Shown here one piece after another: positions 54,667-63,784 of a stretch of DNA of 64,000 nucleotides. Source of the stretch: Methylobacterium aquaticum. Its GTDB lineage: Bacteria > Pseudomonadota > Alphaproteobacteria > Rhizobiales > Beijerinckiaceae. The position numbers and the translations under genes were made by a program. Numbering within the stretch: position 1 is the first letter of the stretch; each line of letters begins with the position of its first letter. The stretch covers positions 4,399,001 to 4,463,000 of the forward strand of contig NZ_CP043627.1 in NCBI RefSeq assembly GCF_016804325.1. Reading direction: 5' to 3'. Below the pieces are notes generated by a model, which saw only the letters and a list, made by a program, of their open reading frames with translations, searched no databases and was not told the DNA's origin.

Positions 54667-55875
54667 TCAGGTCTTCGGCACAAGGGGGCAGCCGCCCTGG
54701 TTCATCGGCTTGAACGCCTGGTCGCCGGGAATGGTGGCGAGCTTGTTGTAGACGTCCCACGGGCCCTTGGATTCGGACGGCTTCTTGACCTCGAACAGGT
54801 ACATGTCGTGGATCGTGCGGCCGTCGGCCCGGATCATGCCCTTGCCGAACAGCGGATCGTCGGTCGGGTTGGCCTTCATCCACTCCATCACGGCCTTCGG
54901 GTCCTTCGACTTCGTCGCCGAGACCGCCTTCAGGTAGTGCATCAGCCCGCCATAGACGCCGGCCTGGTTCATGCTCGGCATGTTCCCGTTCGCCCGCTTG
55001 GCGAAGCGCTCCGAGAAGGCCCGGGTGCCGTCGTTGAGGTCCCAGTAGAAGGCCTCCGTCAGAACCAGCCCCTTGGCGGTCTCGAGGCCGAGGGCCTTGG
55101 CGTCCTGGGCGTAGAACAGCAGGGCCGCGAGCTTCTGCCCGCCTTCCGTGATGCCGAATTCATGCGCCTGCTTGACGGCGTTGATCGTGTCGCCGCCGGC
55201 ATTGGCGAGCCCGATCACCTTGGCGCCGGAGCTTTGCGCCTGGAGCAGGAAGGACGAGAAGTCGCTCGCCGGGAACGGCACCTTGGCCGAGCCCAGCACC
55301 TTGCCGCCGCTGCGGGTTACAACGGACGCGGTCTCGCTCTGGAGCGATTGCCCGAAGGCGTAATCGGCGGTGAGGAAGAACCAGGAATCGCCCCCGCGCT
55401 TGACCATGGCGCCGCCGGTGCCGTTCGCCAGCGCGTAGGTGTCGTAGGTCCAGTGGACGGTATTGGGCGAGCATTGCGCCCCGGTCAGGTCGGTGCTGCC
55501 GGCGCCCGAATCGACGAAGATCTTGTTCTTCTCGCGGGTGACCTGGCTGACGGCGAGCGCCACCGACGAGGTCGGGACATCGAAGATGGCGTCGACCCCG
55601 TCCCGGTCGTACCATTGCCGGGCGATGCCGGCGCCGACATCCGGCTTGTTCTGGTGGTCGGCGGAGACGATCTCGACGCGGATGGATTTGTCGATCGCCG
55701 CGAAGTCTTCCACCGCCAGCTGCGCCGCGGTGACCGATCCCTTGCCGCCGATATCCGAATAGACCCCCGACATGTCGTTCAGGACGCCGATCTTGATCGT
55801 GGTCTGAGCCGAGGCGGAGGCCGCCGACAGCACCAGGCAGCCGGCGGACAACAGCAGCCGTTTCATGGAATTCAA
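54667..55875 (-). CDS. branched-chain-amino-acid-type ABC binding protein (orphan)
   Basis: A 402-residue periplasmic binding protein. The start is most likely TTG 55875, which stands 5 nt after GGGAGG; ATG 55866 is 14 nt away. The signal peptide is MKRLLLSAGCLVLSAASASA. The mature part is of the type I peripheral binding class: IKIGVLNDMSGVYSDIGGKG, DGVDAIFDVPTSSVALAVSQ, TADYAFGQSLQSETASVVTR and PMNQGGCPLVPKT at the end. No permease or ATPase adjoins it, so it either shares a transporter encoded elsewhere or feeds a signalling system. Ligand unknown (urea, amide or amino acid). Confidence 0.87.
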   Translation of the reverse strand: MNSMKRLLLSAGCLVLSAASASAQTTIKIGVLNDMSGVYSDIGGKGSVTAAQLAVEDFAAIDKSIRVEIVSADHQNKPDVGAGIARQWYDRDGVDAIFDVPTSSVALAVSQVTREKNKIFVDSGAGSTDLTGAQCSPNTVHWTYDTYALANGTGGAMVKRGGDSWFFLTADYAFGQSLQSETASVVTRSGGKVLGSAKVPFPASDFSSFLLQAQSSGAKVIGLANAGGDTINAVKQAHEFGITEGGQKLAALLFYAQDAKALGLETAKGLVLTEAFYWDLNDGTRAFSERFAKRANGNMPSMNQAGVYGGLMHYLKAVSATKSKDPKAVMEWMKANPTDDPLFGKGMIRADGRTIHDMYLFEVKKPSESKGPWDVYNKLATIPGDQAFKPMNQGGCPLVPKT

Positions 55876-56006
55876 GACATCCTCCCGGTACGATTGTTAT
55901 CGGGACAGGAGGGGGTAGCGGAGGGGATACGTCAAGCGGGGCGGGGGGATGGCTTGCGCGGCCAATCGTCGGGTTCGCGGGGCGCGGGCAGGCGGCATTG
56001 CGGTTC

Positions 56007-56277
56007 CTGAGAGCCTGTTTGAGCAGAGTGATTTGACAAAAACTGAGAAGAATCAGGAGATATCCTACCCTTCCACCTCATCCTGAGGTGTTGGCGATCA
56101 GAGATCGCACGCGATCGCAGATCGACTGACCTCGAAGGAGGGCTCCAGAAGCCTCGGCGATCCCTGGAGCCCTCCTTCGAGGCTCACTTCGTTCGCACCT
56201 CAGGATGAGGTTAGAGGGTAGGATGATCCCGCTCGCCTCAAGTCTTGGGTAGAAGTCCTGCTCAAACAGGCTCTGAG
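56007..56277 (-). repeat. ~270-bp inverted-repeat element, copy B
   Basis: Terminal repeats CTGAGAGCCTGTTTGAGCAG and CTGCTCAAACAGGCTCTGAG match at 19 of 20 positions when one is inverted. Between them lies the same nested palindrome as copy A in opposite orientation, bounded by ACCTCATCCTGAGGTG and CACCTCAGGATGAGGT. Length 271 bp. Confidence 0.88.
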
Positions 56278-56309
56278 GCCGCGGCCGTAGGTGGCCACTT
56301 CGCGGGTTA

Positions 56310-56620
56310 CCCCTCTCCCCGCCCGCGCAGGGCTGTCCGGGGAAAGACGAGGCGCAGGAAATCCCTCTCCCCGCGGGCGGGGAGAGGCTTTCGTCCCCCT
56401 TGTCGGGGACGAAAGGAGCGGAGGCGAAAGCCGCAGCGAGGGTGAGGGGGTGTTTCCGGATGAGGCTCCTTCGGAAACACCCCCTCACCCTCGCCCTTCG
56501 GGCTTCCTGAGCCCCTTCGGAGCTCAGGCCTCTCCCCGCCCGCGGGGAGAGGGGAAACCCGCGCTTTTTTCTTTCCCCGGACAACCCTGCCGCCCGCGGG
56601 GAGAGGGGTAACCCGGAGCC
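56310..56620. repeat. cluster of CCTCTCCCCGCC-type intergenic repeats
   Basis: The block CCCTCTCCCCGC(CCGCGGGGAGAGG) occurs four or more times in both orientations, with a long palindrome around GGTGAGGGGGTGTTTCCG and CGGAAACACCCCCTCACC. It is a common intergenic repeat type of GC-rich alphaproteobacteria. No gene is seen between 55876 and 56727. Confidence 0.7.
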
Positions 56621-56727
56621 TTCTTCTTTCCCCCGTCAGTCCGTATTCCGTCGAAAGCGGGAGGGTCCGCCTTCTTCGTCGGGGCGAAGTTCATCGAAAC
56701 GATATGAGCGACCGCGTGAATCGATGT

Positions 56728-57740
56728 TCAGGCCGCCACCTCACCCACCCGCACGCACCGCGCCGCATGCCCCGGCGTCACCGCCACCCGCGCCGGCAGA
56801 CCCTCCCGGCAGGCCGGCACCACGAGGCCGCAGCGGGGCTCGAACGGGCAGCCGGGGGCGGGTCGGCGAGGTCGGGGGGGGAACCCGGGATGGTCGGCAG
56901 CCGCACGCCCCGGGGCGAATCCGGCGTGATGCGCGAGGCGAGCAGGCCCCGCGTGTAGGGATGGGCCGGGGTGCCGATGACCTCGCCGCTCGCGCCGACC
57001 TCGACGAGGTGGCCGCCATACATCACCGCCACCCGGTCGGCGACCTGCACCGCCACGCCGACATCGTGGGTGACGAAGATCACCGCGAGCCCCAGGTCGC
57101 GCTGCAATTCGCGCAGGAGCAGCAGGATCTGGATCTGCACCGTGGCATCGAGCGCCGTGGTCGGCTCGTCGGCCAGCAGCACCTTCGGCCGGCAGGCGAG
57201 TGCCAGCGCGATCATCGCCCGCTGGCGCATGCCGCCGGACAATTCGTGCGGATAGGCGTCGAGCCGCCTGGCCGGCGACGGGATGTGGACGCGCTCGAAC
57301 AGTTCGAGCGCGCGAGCCCGCCCGGCGGCACGGGAGACGCCCTCGTGGCGCATCACGGCCTCCGCGATCTGGTCGCCGATGCGGTAGACCGGATCCAGGG
57401 CGAGGCCCGGATCCTGGAAGATCATCGCGACGGTGCCGCCGCGATAGGCCGAGAGCGCCTTCGGCTTCAGCGCGAGCACGTCATGGCCGTCGACCCGCAG
57501 GTGCCCGCCGATGCGGGTGCGGGATTCCGGCAGGAGCCGCATCAGGGCCCGCAGGGTCACGGACTTGCCGGAACCGGATTCGCCGAGCAGGGCCAGGGCC
57601 TCGCCGGCCCGGATCGAGAAATCGACCCCGCCGACCGCGCGGACGGGTTTGCGGCCGCCGAGGAAATCGACCGTGAGGTCGCGGACCTCGATCAGGGCGT
57701 TGGAGGTGGTGGTGTCGCTCGTGCGCAGGGGTGCGTTCAT
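56728..57740 (-). pseudogene. peptide ABC transporter ATPase (DppD/OppD type), frameshift near the 3' end
   Basis: From ATG 57740 (MNAPLRTSDTTTSNALIEVR) the protein is complete through Walker A LLGESGSGKSVT, signature [13 protein letters not shown], Walker [14 protein letters not shown] and [17 protein letters not shown]. After IPGSPPDLADPPP the frame is lost. One extra C in the run at 56854-56858 would give GCPFEPRCGLVVPACREGLP, the expected oligopeptide-ATPase tail with its cysteines, ending at 56730. As sequenced the C-terminus is wrong. The core ATPase domain is unaffected, so the protein might still work. Confidence 0.88.
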
Positions 57741-57747
57741 GACTGCC

Positions 57748-58788
57748 TCACGCCGCCAGCGGGACTTCGGGCGCCTTGGGGTGGCCGGACCCCGCCGCCG
57801 CCATGTGGCAGGCGGCGAAATGGGCCGGGGCGACCGGATCGAGGCCGGGCTCGCGGGTGCGGCACACATCCGCCGCGAACTGGCAGCGGGTGTGGAAGCG
57901 GCAGCCCGGGGGCGGGTTGATCGGGTTCGGCGGATCGCCGGTGAGCGGCGCCTCCTCCAGCCGGGCATTCGGGTCGGTGGAGGGCTGGGAGGCGAGCAAG
58001 GCCGCGGTGTAGGGGTGGCGCGGGGTGCCGAGGATCGCGTCGGCCGGGCCGATCTCGGCGATCCGGCCGAGATACATCACCATCACCCGGTCGGACATGA
58101 AGCGCACGACGTTGAGATCGTGCGAGATGAAGATGTAGGTCAGGCCGAATTCCTGCTTGAGGTCGGTGAGCAGGTTCAGCACCTGCGCCTCCACCGATTT
58201 GTCGAGGGCCGACACCGCCTCGTCGAGGATCAGGAGGCGCGGTTCGAGGGCGAGCGCCCGGGCGATGTTGACCCGCTGGCGCTGGCCGCCCGAGACCTCG
58301 TGGGGATAGCGCCCGCCGAAGCGCCGCGGCTCGAGGCCGACCCGGCGCAAGAGGTCGTGGGCGCGGGCGAGCGCCGCGGCCGCCGAGAGGCCATGCGCCC
58401 GCGGCCCGAAGGCGACCGATTCCTCGACCGTGAGGCGCGGGTTGAGCGAGGCGTAGGAATCCTGGAACACCATCTGCACCTGGCGGCGATAGGCCTTCAG
58501 GTCGAGGGCACGGGAGCCGAGCAATTCGCCGTCGAAGACGATCTCGCCCTTGTCCTGCCGGGCGATCTGCATGAGGAGCCGCGCCGTCGTCGACTTGCCG
58601 CAGCCGGATTCGCCGACGACGCCGAGGGTCTCGCCCTTCATCACCGAGAAGTCGACGCCGTCGACGGCCCGCACCGCCGGGCCCTTGCCGAACAGGCCGC
58701 CCTTGCCGGGAAAGTGCTTCACCAGGCCGTCGACGGTCAGCAGCGGCTGGGCGGGGCCGCCGCGGTCGCGGGGATCGAGATCGGTCAC
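57748..58788 (-). CDS. peptide ABC transporter ATPase (DppF/OppF type)
   Basis: A 346-residue ATPase from GTG 58788, 9 nt after GGAGG and overlapping the stop of the upstream permease (GTGA). Motifs: Walker A VVGESGCGKSTTA, Q-loop MVFQDSYASLNPRL, signature VSGGQRQRVNIARAL, Walker B LLILDEAVSALDK, H-loop FISHDLNVVRFMSD, and the oligopeptide C-terminal tail PPPGCRFHTRCQFAADVCRT with its iron-sulfur-type cysteines. It powers the transporter encoded by its neighbours. Confidence 0.93.
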   Translation of the reverse strand: MTDLDPRDRGGPAQPLLTVDGLVKHFPGKGGLFGKGPAVRAVDGVDFSVMKGETLGVVGESGCGKSTTARLLMQIARQDKGEIVFDGELLGSRALDLKAYRRQVQMVFQDSYASLNPRLTVEESVAFGPRAHGLSAAAALARAHDLLRRVGLEPRRFGGRYPHEVSGGQRQRVNIARALALEPRLLILDEAVSALDKSVEAQVLNLLTDLKQEFGLTYIFISHDLNVVRFMSDRVMVMYLGRIAEIGPADAILGTPRHPYTAALLASQPSTDPNARLEEAPLTGDPPNPINPPPGCRFHTRCQFAADVCRTREPGLDPVAPAHFAACHMAAAGSGHPKAPEVPLAA

Positions 58789-59696
58789 TGGCGCACCTCC
58801 ATGGCCGAGCGCAGGCCGTCCGACAGCAAATTGAACGAGATCGACGTGATGAAGATCATCACGCCGGGGAGCGCGGCCACGACCGGGTTGACGTAGATCG
58901 CGGTGCGCAGGGTGTTGAGCATCAGACCCCATTCCGGCTCCGGCGGCTTCACGCCGAGGCCGAGGAAGGAGAGGCCCGACGCCAGGATCATCGAGACCGA
59001 GATCAGGCTGGTGGCGTAGACGAAGACCGGACCCAGCACGTTGCCGAGCACCTGCACCCGCACCACCGTGAACGGGTTCGCACCAGATACCCGGGCCGCC
59101 TCGACGTAGTCGCGGTTGCGGATCTGCACCGTGACGCTTTCCGCAACCCGGGTGATCTGGGGCACGAACACCACCGTCAGCGACACGATCGAGTTCAGGA
59201 TGCCGGCCCCGAGCGCGCCCGACAGCGCGATGGCGAGCAGCACCGAGGGAAAGGCGAAGAACACGTCGACCACGCGCATGATCAGCGTGTTGACCCAGCC
59301 GCCGGCATAACCCGCCAGGATGCCGAGCCCCGAGCCGACGAAGAACGCGATGACGACCGGCAGCACGCCCATGAACAGCGACAGGCGGCCGGCATAGAGG
59401 AGCCTCGTGAGCATGTCGCGGCCGAGCTCGTCCGAGCCGAGCCAGTAGGTCGCGTCGCCGACGTGGCGCAGGCGCCGGACCATCGAACCCTTGAACGGGT
59501 CCATCGGGGCGATCAGCGGCGCGAAGATCGCCGCGAGCACGATGGCGAGGATCACGAGGCCGGCGGCCATCGCCACCGGATCGCGGGCGAGCCGCCGCAG
59601 CACGCTGCCCCAGTAGCCGCGGGACGCCACGGCCGGAATCTCGGGCGTCGGGACGGAGGCGACGGGATCGCCGGTCAGCGAGGTCTGGATCGACAT
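58785..59696 (-). CDS. peptide ABC transporter permease (DppC type)
   Basis: A 303-residue permease. A cytoplasmic N-terminus (VASRGYWGSVLRRLARDPVA) precedes six membrane spans. It carries the DppC hallmarks LGSDELGRDMLTRLLYAGRL and the EAA loop VEAARVSGANPFTVVRVQVL, ending with WGLMLNTLRTAIYVNPVVAA. It pairs with the DppB-type permease 4 nt upstream to form the channel. Confidence 0.93.
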   Translation of the reverse strand: MSIQTSLTGDPVASVPTPEIPAVASRGYWGSVLRRLARDPVAMAAGLVILAIVLAAIFAPLIAPMDPFKGSMVRRLRHVGDATYWLGSDELGRDMLTRLLYAGRLSLFMGVLPVVIAFFVGSGLGILAGYAGGWVNTLIMRVVDVFFAFPSVLLAIALSGALGAGILNSIVSLTVVFVPQITRVAESVTVQIRNRDYVEAARVSGANPFTVVRVQVLGNVLGPVFVYATSLISVSMILASGLSFLGLGVKPPEPEWGLMLNTLRTAIYVNPVVAALPGVMIFITSISFNLLSDGLRSAMEVRQ

Positions 59697-59700
59697 CGGA

Positions 59701-60654
59701 TCAGGCCCTCTCGATGCGGGGGTCGAGGGCGGTCTGCACCACGTCGACCAGGAGGTTGAGGGTGACGAAGAACATCGCCAGCACCAGGATCGTGCCTTGC
59801 AGGAGCGGCAGGTCGCGCTGGAAGATCGCGGCGTTGAGGAGGAAGCCGGTGCCCGGCCAGGCGAACACCGTCTCGATCAGGATCGAGCCGCCGAGCAGGT
59901 AGCCGAGCTGCAAGCCCATGATGGCGATGGCGGTCGGCGCCGCGTTCTTGACCACGTGGCGGAAGACGCCCAATTCCGACAGGCCCTTGGCGCGCAAGGC
60001 CTGCACGAAGTCCTGGTGCAGGATGTCGCCGACGAGCGCCCGGACCGTGCGCGAGATCACCCCCATGGGGATCACCGACATGGTGATGGCGGGCAGCAGG
60101 ATGTAGCGCAGGTGCTCGATGTCCGGGACCCAGTTGCCCGAGCCCTGCGGCCCCGCGCCGGTCGGCGGCAGCCAGCCGAGGGTGGCCGAGAACACGATCA
60201 CCAGCACGATGCCGAGCCAGTAATGCGGCACGCTGACCCCGAACACCGCGATCGACGAGGCGACCCGGTCGAGCCAGGAATCCCGGGCATAGCCGGCGAC
60301 GAAGCCGAAGAAGGTGCCGAAGGTGAAGCCGATCAGCGTCGCGACGGAGGCCAGGATCAGGCTGTTGCCGACGGCGCGGCCGACCTCCGCCAGGACCGGC
60401 CGGCCGGTGGCGATCGAGGTGCCGAGATCGCCGTGCAGGATCTTCCAGAGCCACAGGCCGTACTGCACCGGCAGCGGCTTGTCGAAGCCGTAGGCCGACC
60501 GCATCTGCGCCTGCATCTCGGCGGTGGCGTCCACCGGCAGGATCGCGCTCAGGGGATCGCCGGGGGCGAGGTGGACGAGGAGGAAGCACACCAGGCTGAC
60601 GCCCAGGGCGACCGGGGCGGCGTAGCCGATGCGCTTGAGGATGAAGAGGATCAT
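59701..60654 (-). CDS. peptide ABC transporter permease (DppB type)
   Basis: A 317-residue permease. It starts MILFILKRIGYAAPVALGVS, a typical DppB opening with the first span, then LLVHLAPGDPLSAILPVDAT (HLxPGDP motif), QYGLWLWKILHGDLGTSIAT and the EAA loop DFVQALRAKGLSELGVFRHV. Six spans are expected. The binding-protein gene precedes it on the same strand, separated by 283 nt that contain a palindromic repeat. Confidence 0.93.
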   Translation of the reverse strand: MILFILKRIGYAAPVALGVSLVCFLLVHLAPGDPLSAILPVDATAEMQAQMRSAYGFDKPLPVQYGLWLWKILHGDLGTSIATGRPVLAEVGRAVGNSLILASVATLIGFTFGTFFGFVAGYARDSWLDRVASSIAVFGVSVPHYWLGIVLVIVFSATLGWLPPTGAGPQGSGNWVPDIEHLRYILLPAITMSVIPMGVISRTVRALVGDILHQDFVQALRAKGLSELGVFRHVVKNAAPTAIAIMGLQLGYLLGGSILIETVFAWPGTGFLLNAAIFQRDLPLLQGTILVLAMFFVTLNLLVDVVQTALDPRIERA

Positions 60655-60747
60655 GGGGCGGCGCCGGTTGTCGGGGTCATGGCCTGCCGGGGGCCGGGCG
60701 GGGTCGTGATGTGTCAGACTGTCGTCATGCGGTCTGTCCCACCCTGA

Positions 60748-60871
60748 ACCTCATCCTGAGGTGCCGGAGCGAAGCGGAGGCCTCGAAGGAGGGCTCCAGA
60801 AGCCTCGCGATCCCTGGAGCCCTCCTTCGAGGTCAGCCCATCGTTGATGGACTGACACCTCAGGATGAGGT
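60748..60871 (+). repeat. inner palindrome of the ~270-bp element, copy C (lacks terminal repeats)
   Basis: Runs from ACCTCATCCTGAGGTG to CACCTCAGGATGAGGT with the same CTCGAAGGAGGGCTCCAG core and its complement, but without the GAGCCTGTTTGAGCAG ends. It lies between the first and second genes of the peptide-transport operon. Confidence 0.85.
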
Positions 60872-60937
60872 CGCGGGTGGGGGAGCGAAAATCGACTGGC
60901 TCTATGTTTTTTCAAACCACTCCGAATGGTTTTTTGT

Positions 60938-62566
60938 CTATTTCGCCATGGTGATCGGCGAGAAATCCTGGAACCAGCTCTGCGCCTGGACGAAGCCCTG
61001 GACCTTCTTGCTCATCGCCCGCGGATTGACGTCGTGGGTGACCATCAGGAACAGCGCGTCATCCACGAACTTCTCGTGGATCTTCTGCAACACCCCGACT
61101 TGCTCCTTCGGATCGAAGGTCGTGCGGACCTGATCGAACAGCTTGTCCATCGCCGGATCGCAGTAATAGCCCCAGTTGGTGCCGTTCGGCGGCGCCAGGT
61201 TGCACTGGGCGTGGCGGATGAAGGCGGTGAACGGGTCCTGGATCAGGTAGGAGTAGTTCATCGCGGTGCCGCCCCGCGCGCTATCGGACTTGGAGCCGGC
61301 CCGCCAGATGTTGATCAGCGTGTTCCATTCCACGACCTCGTAATCGACCTTGATGCCGACTTCCGCGAGGTTCTGCTGGATGAACTCGTTCATCGGCAGC
61401 GGCTGCATCTGGCCCGAGCCCGAGGCCGAGATCAGGATCTTGGTGACGAGCGGCTTGCTCGGGCTGAAGCCCGCTTCCTTCAGGAGCTTCTTGGCCGCCT
61501 CCGGATCATACGAGAGCTTGAAGGTGGGCTTGCCGAACCACGGATGGCCGGGGGTCAGGAAGCCCTCCGCCGGGGTGGCGAGGCCGCCCAGGAACTCCTT
61601 CAGGCCCTCGCGGTCGACGGCGAGGTTCGCGGCCTTGCGCACCCGGATGTCGTTCCACGGCGAGCCCTCGGCCCGCGACAGGTGCCAGGTCCAGTTATGC
61701 GGGTAGAGGTTGGTGACCAGCGCAAAGCCCGCCGCCTTGAGCGAGGCCACCGCGTCCGGCGCCGGCGCCTCGATCCAGTCGACCTGGCCCGAGCGGAGCG
61801 CGGCCACCCGGGCATTGGCCTCGGGGAGCGGCACCAGGACCATGCGGTCGAGCTTCGGAACCCGGCCCTTGTCCCAGTATTCCTTGTTCGGGGCCAGTTC
61901 CAGGCGCTCGCGCGGGACGAAGCCGGTCACCTTCCAGGGACCGGTGCCCGAGGGCGACTTGGCGACGGCGTCCCAGCTCTTGCCCTGCTTCTCCCAGTTG
62001 GCGGGAGACGACATCAGGATCCAGGCGATCTGATAGGGGAAGGTGGCGTCCGGGTTCTTGGTGACGATCTCCACCGTCATCGGATCGACCGCCTTGTACG
62101 ACGCGACCGCCGGGATGCGGGTGCGGCCCTGCGCCGATTGGCGCGGATCGAATTGCGGGCTGTCCTGCTTCAGAAGCTTGTCGAGGTTCCACACCACCGC
62201 ATTGGCGTCGAAGGCCGAACCGTCATGGAAGGTCACGCCGGGGCGGAGCTTGAAGGTCCAGCGGGTCTTGTCGGCCGGATCGATCGTCCAGGAGGTGGCC
62301 AACCCGGGCGTCAGGTCGGAGGCCTTGTCGGACCGGCTGAGGTCCCAGTTGATGAGGGCGTCGTAGATCGTATAGCCGGCAAACCGCATGCCCTCGCCGC
62401 CATTGTCGGCCTGGCCGGTGGTGAGCGGGATGTCCGAGGCGGTCATGCCGATGCGCAGCACGCCCTGCGCGCTCGCGGGCCCCACCAGCGCGAGGGCGAG
62501 GGCGAGCCCGGACAGGGTTCGCCCGAGCGCGGACCGGCGCAGGAGCGGGCGGGTGAGCAGCGGCAT
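60938..62566 (-). CDS. peptide ABC transporter substrate-binding protein (family 5)
   Basis: A 542-residue protein from ATG 62566 with a signal peptide (RTLSGLALALALVGPASAQG). Typical SBP_bac_5 features: AGYTIYDALINWDLSRSDKA, PGLATSWTIDPADKTRWTFK, LRPGVTFHDGSAFDANAVVW, SPSGTGPWKVTGFVPRERLE, EYWDKGRVPKLDRMVLVPLP and LSYDPEAAKKLLKEAGFSPS. It delivers oligopeptides, glutathione, metals or sugars; the ligand is not evident. It is the first gene of the operon. Confidence 0.92.
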   Translation of the reverse strand: MPLLTRPLLRRSALGRTLSGLALALALVGPASAQGVLRIGMTASDIPLTTGQADNGGEGMRFAGYTIYDALINWDLSRSDKASDLTPGLATSWTIDPADKTRWTFKLRPGVTFHDGSAFDANAVVWNLDKLLKQDSPQFDPRQSAQGRTRIPAVASYKAVDPMTVEIVTKNPDATFPYQIAWILMSSPANWEKQGKSWDAVAKSPSGTGPWKVTGFVPRERLELAPNKEYWDKGRVPKLDRMVLVPLPEANARVAALRSGQVDWIEAPAPDAVASLKAAGFALVTNLYPHNWTWHLSRAEGSPWNDIRVRKAANLAVDREGLKEFLGGLATPAEGFLTPGHPWFGKPTFKLSYDPEAAKKLLKEAGFSPSKPLVTKILISASGSGQMQPLPMNEFIQQNLAEVGIKVDYEVVEWNTLINIWRAGSKSDSARGGTAMNYSYLIQDPFTAFIRHAQCNLAPPNGTNWGYYCDPAMDKLFDQVRTTFDPKEQVGVLQKIHEKFVDDALFLMVTHDVNPRAMSKKVQGFVQAQSWFQDFSPITMAK

Positions 62567-62717
62567 CGTGAAATTTCCCCGTCGGTGACTGACGGGGAAG
62601 GGACTGCAAGAGCCCTGCCAACTGTTTCGCGATCGTGAGCCCGGTTCCTGGGCAGGGAAAATGCCTAGATTTTGGGCTGCCTCATTCGAGGGCGAACGAT
62701 CAACAGCGGAATTGCTC

Positions 62718-63272
62718 TCATGTAAGGCAGGCCTCCGCCTGTGCCGCATCGATCTTCCGGTCGGCGACGAGATGGGCGAGGCCATGCACCAGCGCCCAGG
62801 CCCGCAGGGCCTCGCGCTCGGCGGGGGCTGAGGGCTCGCGCGCGGCCACCACGTTTCGCAACGCCCCGAACGCGGAGCCCGAGGCCTCCGCGAGATCGGG
62901 ATGCGCGGCGCCATCGACCACGCCGCCGAACATCAGCCGGAAGGTCGCCCGATCCGCATTGGCGAAGTGCAGATAGGCCCGGCCTAGGGCGGTGAGCCGG
63001 CCTGCCGGCTCGGCCCGGCTTCCCGCCGCGTCGAGCGCCCGGCGCAACTCCCGGAACCCCTCCGCCGCCAGCGCCGCCAGCAGCGCCTCGCGGCTGGCGA
63101 AGTGGCGGTACGGAGCGTTGTGCGACACGCCCGCCAGCCGCGCCGCCTCGCGCAAGGTGACAGCCTCGACGCCGCCGGATCGCAGCAACTCGCGCGCCGC
63201 CGCGATCAGGCTGCGGCGCAAGTCGCCGTGATGATAGGCGCTGCCGTCCTCGGATGTTGACAACGTCCACAT
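62718..63272 (-). CDS. TetR family transcriptional regulator
   Basis: A 184-residue regulator from ATG 63272. Helix-turn-helix: LIAAARELLRSGGVEAVTLR, then EAARLAGVSHNAPYRHFASR (residues about 25-65). The C-terminal helices resemble the WHG (TetR_C_33) ligand-binding type: LGRAYLHFANADRATFRLMF. It is divergent from the DUF2306 gene with 88 nt between starts, so it probably represses that gene and itself. Confidence 0.9.
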   Translation of the reverse strand: MWTLSTSEDGSAYHHGDLRRSLIAAARELLRSGGVEAVTLREAARLAGVSHNAPYRHFASREALLAALAAEGFRELRRALDAAGSRAEPAGRLTALGRAYLHFANADRATFRLMFGGVVDGAAHPDLAEASGSAFGALRNVVAAREPSAPAEREALRAWALVHGLAHLVADRKIDAAQAEACLT

Positions 63273-63281
63273 GTCCCGTAT

Positions 63282-63302
63282 GTTGCGCCTGTCAACATAA
63301 GC
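63282..63302. promoter_or_regulatory. inverted repeat, candidate TetR operator
   Basis: TATGTTG and CAACATA are separated by 7 nt, in the gap between the TetR gene and the DUF2306 gene. Spacing and size fit a TetR-family operator. A further TGTTGACAACGT lies 15 nt to the left. Confidence 0.5.
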
Positions 63303-63360
63303 GTGTCGGACAGAGCCGCAAGTCGCGGGTGCCGCCGCATGCCTTGGATCGGGGTTCGCC

Positions 63361-63756
63361 GTGACGCTCCAGCCGCTCCTCCAGGCCTCGCCGATGATCC
63401 AGGCCCATGCCGCGGCGGCGATCGCAGCCCTGCTGCTCGGGGCGGTGCAGTTCGTCCTGCCGTGCGGCGGAGGGCGGCACCGGTGGATGGGCATGATGTG
63501 GGTCGGCCTGATGGCTGTGGTGGCGCTCAGCTCCTTCGGCATCTCGAGCCTGCGTCAGGTCGGGCCATTCAGCTGGATCCACCTCCTGTCGGTGCTTTCG
63601 CTCGCCCTTCTCGTCCGTGCGGTGCTCGCCGCGCGGCGGGGCGACATCGCGGCCCACCGCTGGACCATGATCGGGCTCTATCTCGGCGCGCTGGTGATCA
63701 CCGGGCTGTTCACCCTGCTGCCCGGGCGGATCATGGGACACGTGGTGCTCGGGTGA
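63361..63756 (+). CDS. DUF2306 family membrane protein
   Basis: A 131-residue membrane protein beginning at GTG 63361 (an ATG 11 codons later is possible). Four hydrophobic segments: AHAAAAIAALLLGAVQFVLP, MMWVGLMAVVALSSF, IHLLSVLSLALLVRAVLAAR and MIGLYLGALVITGLFTLLPG. It matches the DUF2306/YozB-like fold with a histidine in each of the first, third and fourth segments or nearby (AHAAA, IHLLS, AAHRW), which may bind metal or haem. Function unknown. It is probably controlled by the divergent TetR protein. Confidence 0.8.
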   Translation: MTLQPLLQASPMIQAHAAAAIAALLLGAVQFVLPCGGGRHRWMGMMWVGLMAVVALSSFGISSLRQVGPFSWIHLLSVLSLALLVRAVLAARRGDIAAHRWTMIGLYLGALVITGLFTLLPGRIMGHVVLG

Positions 63757-63784
63757 GGGTGTCCCGATCGGATTCGGCCTTCGC

